A stretch of 64,000 nucleotides of DNA from Medicago truncatula (lineage: Eukaryota > Streptophyta > Magnoliopsida > Fabales > Fabaceae): assembly GCF_003473485.1 (NCBI RefSeq), contig NC_053043.1, positions 2,676,001 through 2,740,000 of the forward strand. The letters run 5' to 3'. The notes below the pieces were generated by a model that searched no databases, was not told the origin of the DNA, and saw nothing but the letters and a program-made list of their open reading frames with translations. The translations under genes and the position numbers were made by a program. This document shows, piece by piece, positions 59,921 to 64,000 of the stretch; position 1 is the stretch's first letter, and every line of letters begins with the position of its first letter.

Positions 59921-60384
59921 CAAGGTTTAACTAAAAAAGAACTAAAATAAACAAGGGAAATGTTAATCAGTGCCCCTGGTTAAGGATACTAAAAAAGGAA
60001 TTAAAGATTGTGTAATTAATCCATCAAAAAAAAGTTTCCTTTTTTAATAATAACTTCCTTTTTTTATATCCTTTTTTGGTTAGCATGACCCAAAAACAAT
60101 AGATAACTTAATCACTGAATTGAATAACTTAATCACTTAAATGGATAAATTTAAAATGTCGAGGAAACTTCACGATTTAGCGTAAACTGGATTTTTTTTG
60201 TTCCATTCTTTAAACCATTTCATGTTAGCAAATGTTCAATCATGATTTCATTTCTGAGCACGATTTACATCATCATTCATTATTATTCTACGGTGTATTT
60301 CCTATATGCATATAATGATGACAATTTACATCATCGTTTAAAACTGAGTGATTTTAAAATAGGGGGTCAATTTTGTGAGTGAAT
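59921..60384. other. Non-coding spacer, nothing recognised
   Basis: AT-rich DNA between two LINE copies. A short direct duplication (taacttaatcact) occurs at about 60104-60140. No gene or element ends were identified. Confidence 0.5.
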
Positions 60385-61191
60385 AGGGGTATTATGATGA
60401 ATGCTTTATGTTGATGTGGGGTTGTTCTCTGGTTACAGCATTGGAGATGATGTTGAGTCTATTAGTATTTCTCACCCTCAGTATGTTGACGACACTGTTA
60501 TTATGGGAGAAAAGAGTTGGACAAACATCAGAGCCTTGAAAACAAACCTCATTCTCTTTGAAGTCATTTCGGAACTGAAAGTCAATTTTAATAAAACCTT
60601 GTAATATGGGTGAATGTGCCTGACTCGTGGTTGACAGAAGCATCGACATATTTCAATTGTAAAATTAGTCATATTCTTTTTGTGTATCTAGGACTGCCAA
60701 TAGGTGGTGATCACGATCATCTCGGTTTTTGGCAGCGCTGGTTGATCCTAATAAAAAAGATTGTCGGGATGGAAAAGTACATATTTGTCCTTGGGTTTTC
60801 ATTTCATTCTTCTTAAATGTCTTATCATCGCTCTTGGACTACTTGTTTTCCTTCTTCAAAGCTCCCACGATTATAATCTCGTCAAGTTAATCTATTTGAA
60901 AAAGCGTTTCTTTTCGGGGGTGGGGGAGGGTGAAGATTCTAGGAAAGTTCCTTGGATTAAATAAGATTATATATGTTTGGATAAGGAGGATTAGAGAATT
61001 TAATATGGCCTTGTTATGAAAGTGTTGTTAGAGAATGCAGGCAGAGCAGTTGAGATTTTGGTATAAGGTTTTAGTAGCTATGTAAGGTGAAGGAGGGCGT
61101 CGATCATGATCTAGGTGGTTGAGGGATATCATCGTCATTCGCAGAGGTGTAAGGTTGGGTGTCGGGAGTTGGTTTGATGAGAGTTTGGTGT
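60385..61191 (+). mobile_element. LINE reverse-transcriptase fragment cut by an LTR element
   Basis: Plus-strand frames carry reverse-transcriptase phrases: ISISHPQYVDDTVIMGEKSW (the FADD box, here YVDD), FEVISELKVNFNKTL, VYLGLPIGGDHDHLGFW, and later SGWKSTYLSLG and LKKRFFSG. Further degraded pieces (REFNMALL, LRFWYKVLV) continue to about 61190. Several frameshifts and stops are present. The sequence ends abruptly at 61191 where an LTR-like sequence begins. Confidence 0.8.
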
Positions 61192-64000
61192 TGTTATACC
61201 CTGTTTTTTGACCTAAAAATACTGGGCCCAATTTCATTTCAAACTTTGTCAAAAATCGAATTTCAACTGCACAGTTCAAATTGTCTCTGCTACGCAGTGT
61301 TTTCAATCACATTTTTACCTATGTTTTTCATGCATAAAACTTTTCAAAATGTCTTTACTTGTCTTGTAAGTCATTTCAAAAGTGTCTCTGAATCATTACA
61401 TTGCTTTTTCTACAGTTTATTTCAAAATTTGCAAAAAGTCATACAGAAGGGTATTTTGGTCATTTCCTGCAGTGGGACCCATTTTCATCTCTGTGACTGT
61501 CTCTGAGTCTTTTCAGATTGTTTTTTACATTTCATCAGTAAACCTTGTTAAGTTCATTTCAAACTTGCATCTGAGTCAGTGTCAAGTCAATTTGAGTCTG
61601 TTTAGGTCAATTTTAGCCCTAGGGGCATTTTGGTCATTTCACACAAAATTTTGGCATAGAGAGGTTACTTTGAAGTACCTCATTTAAGCCATTGGTTCGT
61701 TTTAGTCCATTTTGTCAATTTTATTTTAGTTTCACTTTACGTTTTGTCAGGTTGTCAATTTTATTCCAATTTTATTTTTATTTTACATTTTGGTCCCCAA
61801 AGAGGTCCAAAATTGCGTGTCAGTCCAGAATTTTCTTTTTTTTACATTTCAGTCCTTTTTGGATTATTTGCAGTTTAGTCCTTGAAGTTTTATTTTTTTG
61901 CAGAAAGGTCCAAAGTTCATTTTTCAGGTCCAAGCCGTGCCATTTTTTTTACAAGTCCAGGTGTCCTTTTCTTATTGGTTCCAATGCACACATGTCAGCT
62001 ATAAAAGCATTGAGTCAGAATCAGAAGCAATGATCACACGCCAACTCACCAAAACAGAATTCAACTTTCTCTCTCTTTTCTGTTAGATCAAAACAGAATC
62101 AACAAAAAGCTTCAAAGATTCATCAATGGCAGAAACCCTAACCACCTCAATCCACCATTGATTTCCACCAAATCAACACAAAAACACCAAATTCAACAGA
62201 ATTCAACAAAGTTTCTTTGATTACTCGTTGGTTCTCAGAGATTCAACACGGAATCATCATCACAGAATCAATTTCCTCGCAATTCAAAGTGCGAGTTCAT
62301 CACTGAAACGCGACGAACTCAAGCACTGATCACGAGGAAACAGTGAAGAGAAAGAAGAGGGAAGAAGCTAGGTTTAAACCGGTGATGAAGATGAAGATTC
62401 ACGTACAAAAATACTGATTTATTTTCAGTAGCTCAATAACAAAATCATCAAAAACGCAGCAAGCAGATCACGGTTTTCTGAAGAAAATCAACCAGAATCT
62501 CCATTAAAACCTCAGGTATAACTTCAAACACCTCGTTTTTCTCATAAAGAAGTTCAATCACTGGAAAACGATGTAGAACTTAGTGATAAAAAACGTTTTG
62601 GTTTAAGAAAATTCGAAAACCAAAAAACACCTTTGAAACCGAAACTGAAATCAATAAGATCTACATCGTAAACAAAAAACGTTTCCTCTCAGTTTTTCTT
62701 CATCAAGAACAGTGGCGAGACCAACGTGATGTGGATTTGTACGAATCAAAATGTTTCAATTCAAAAAAGATAAAAAAACCTCAAAACAGTTTCACGTCGC
62801 GTCAAAGTTCTAGATCCACATCGCTTAAAGCCTTTGTTCACTTCATCTCTTTCGAAAAACATCAATCCAAGTGAATCAACGAAGATCTGTGCCAAATCCA
62901 TAGAATCTTATCAAAAAAAAACGAAAACTCAACTTTCTGAAACCGTAAAAGAAAATATCAGATCTGCGTTGATTCACGTTTCAAATATGAAAACAGATTA
63001 CGGATTCGTGTTTAGAAGAAGGAGGCGAAGGATTTGGTGCAAGTTTGGTTGGTTTCTGGGCGCTGGTTCACCGGAGAAGATGAAGCTTCCGGCGAACCAC
63101 CTAGGTTTCCGCCGTGGCTTCATCAACTCCGGTGAGGAAGTCTGATGAGAGGTGAGAGATGAGAGAGAAGCTCTGAGTGTAGAGAGAGAAAGGGGAGTGA
63201 AAATGAATTAAACCGGTGCTAGTTCCCTTTTATAGACAACTAAACCGGACCGGTTCAAGACCGGTCCAATCCCTTCGATCCTGAGCGTTGGATCTAGGGT
63301 TTCCTTCCCTGGATCAATCCAACGCTCCCTGTGCATCCGGATCTCTTAGTGATTGGGCTTTGGTTTGGGCTTTTGTTTCTTTACGTTTCTGTGTGTTATC
63401 TGCTACTTGCACCACTTCACTGTGCTTCCTGCACCCCTGCTTGCTCCAAATTTTTACCATGAAATCCGAGGAAATTACCACGTAATTTTTACTACTTTCT
63501 TGATAATTTTTAGTGGTATTTCGCTTGGAAAAGACTGGTAAAAACATATGTGTTGTTTTGTTAGGGTTTTTACCACTTTAAGTCATTTTTCTCGCATTTC
63601 TACCCGTTACTTCATGTGCATAATGTTCGTGTTCGTCATGTTTGATTTGCATACCATTCCATGTGAACTTTGCTACTGTTTGCTATGTGTATGTCACTGT
63701 TTTGATGTGTTGGGTCTTATTTTAGCTTCATGCGCATTATTCATCACATGTTTCCGGCTTATTTTCATCGTCACTTTACCGTCTTATGCCATACTTTCTT
63801 CTATCGCTTCATGCCATATTCTTTTTTACTATTTTGCTACTAACGTTTCCTTTCATGTTGATCACTTCATAGCACTTCATTATCTTCACTATTGTATCCG
63901 TTAGTTTAGTTTTCCCTTTTTACAAATTGTAATTCATTCGGTGATGTAATATTTTACCATTTGGTTTGTAGCTTGGCAAAGGGGCCATAGAATGTATTTA
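61192..64000 (+). mobile_element. Long LTR (Ogre/Tat-like), running off the window
   Basis: The sequence changes at 61192 to TGTTATACCCTGTTTTTTGA, a start I associate with long legume gypsy LTRs of the Ogre/Tat type. The style differs from the rest of the window: pyrimidine-rich, with recurring 'cattttggtcatttc' and 'tttagtccattt' phrases. A TATA box (TATAAAAG at 62000-62007) could be the element's promoter. Short open frames here (61159-62086, 62834-63145, 63288-63904) show no known domain. The right end, the second LTR and any gag-pol lie outside, so identity rests on the 5' end only. Confidence 0.5.

Noticed and set aside
61159-62086. Overlapping plus-strand open frames at the right end as genes
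   Set aside because: They fall across the LINE/LTR boundary and the LTR body and show no domain similarity.

Overview
This is a plant nuclear window. It has intron-rich genes with GT-AG (and one GC-AG) splicing, AT-rich intergenic DNA, and plant-type LINE, LTR, Helitron and MITE copies. The gene families and an Ogre-like LTR start at the right edge suggest a eudicot, most likely a temperate legume (Medicago/Trifolium/pea group); the species is inference.

The window is a tandem cluster of nine G-type lectin S-receptor-like Ser/Thr kinases (S-domain RLKs, the SRK/SD1 family). Each has a signal peptide, bulb-lectin domain, S-locus glycoprotein/EGF-like region, PAN domain, one transmembrane helix and a cytoplasmic kinase. 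Gene models were assembled by hand from splice signals and reading phase. Exon 4 is always 211 nt and exon 5 always 238 nt, which makes the models mutually supporting. Genes 1 (1592-5503) and 2 (9458-12895) are on +. Genes 3 (13412-18663), 4 (21983-25458), 5 (29789-33172), 6 (35884-42270), 7 (43558-47298), 8 (48498-53479) and 9 (55119-58914) are on -. Genes 1 and 3 form one subtype, 2 another, 4 and 5 a tandem pair, and 6-9 a tandem subfamily resembling Arabidopsis SD1-13/At1g11330.

The cluster shows several modes of receptor diversification. Gene 4 is an intact-frame pseudokinase (HRD to HRN, DFG to DFC, SPE to SHE). Gene 6 has a one-base insertion that stops translation just after the membrane helix while all downstream kinase exons stay open, so it predicts a kinase-less membrane-anchored receptor. 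Genes 8 and 9 carry an extra intron in the lectin exon that looks like a small inverted-repeat element whose 5-bp target duplication supplies the splice junctions. Gene 1 needs a GC-AG intron. Genes 8 and 9 are almost identical over their last ~0.93 kb but diverged upstream, as expected from gene conversion.

Transposons fill much of the rest. They include a 2.8-kb Helitron inside gene 6 intron 5 with a paralogous empty site, a solo LTR with TCCTT target duplication containing a nested 1.09-kb Mutator-type foldback element, a second Mutator-type MITE at 7248-7784, LINE fragments at 50600-51640, 59095-59905 and 60385-61190, and a long LTR from 61192 to the window end that interrupts a LINE.

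By family knowledge the proteins act at the plasma membrane, sensing extracellular ligands and signalling by phosphorylation, often in immunity or self-recognition. No ligand can be read from the sequence.
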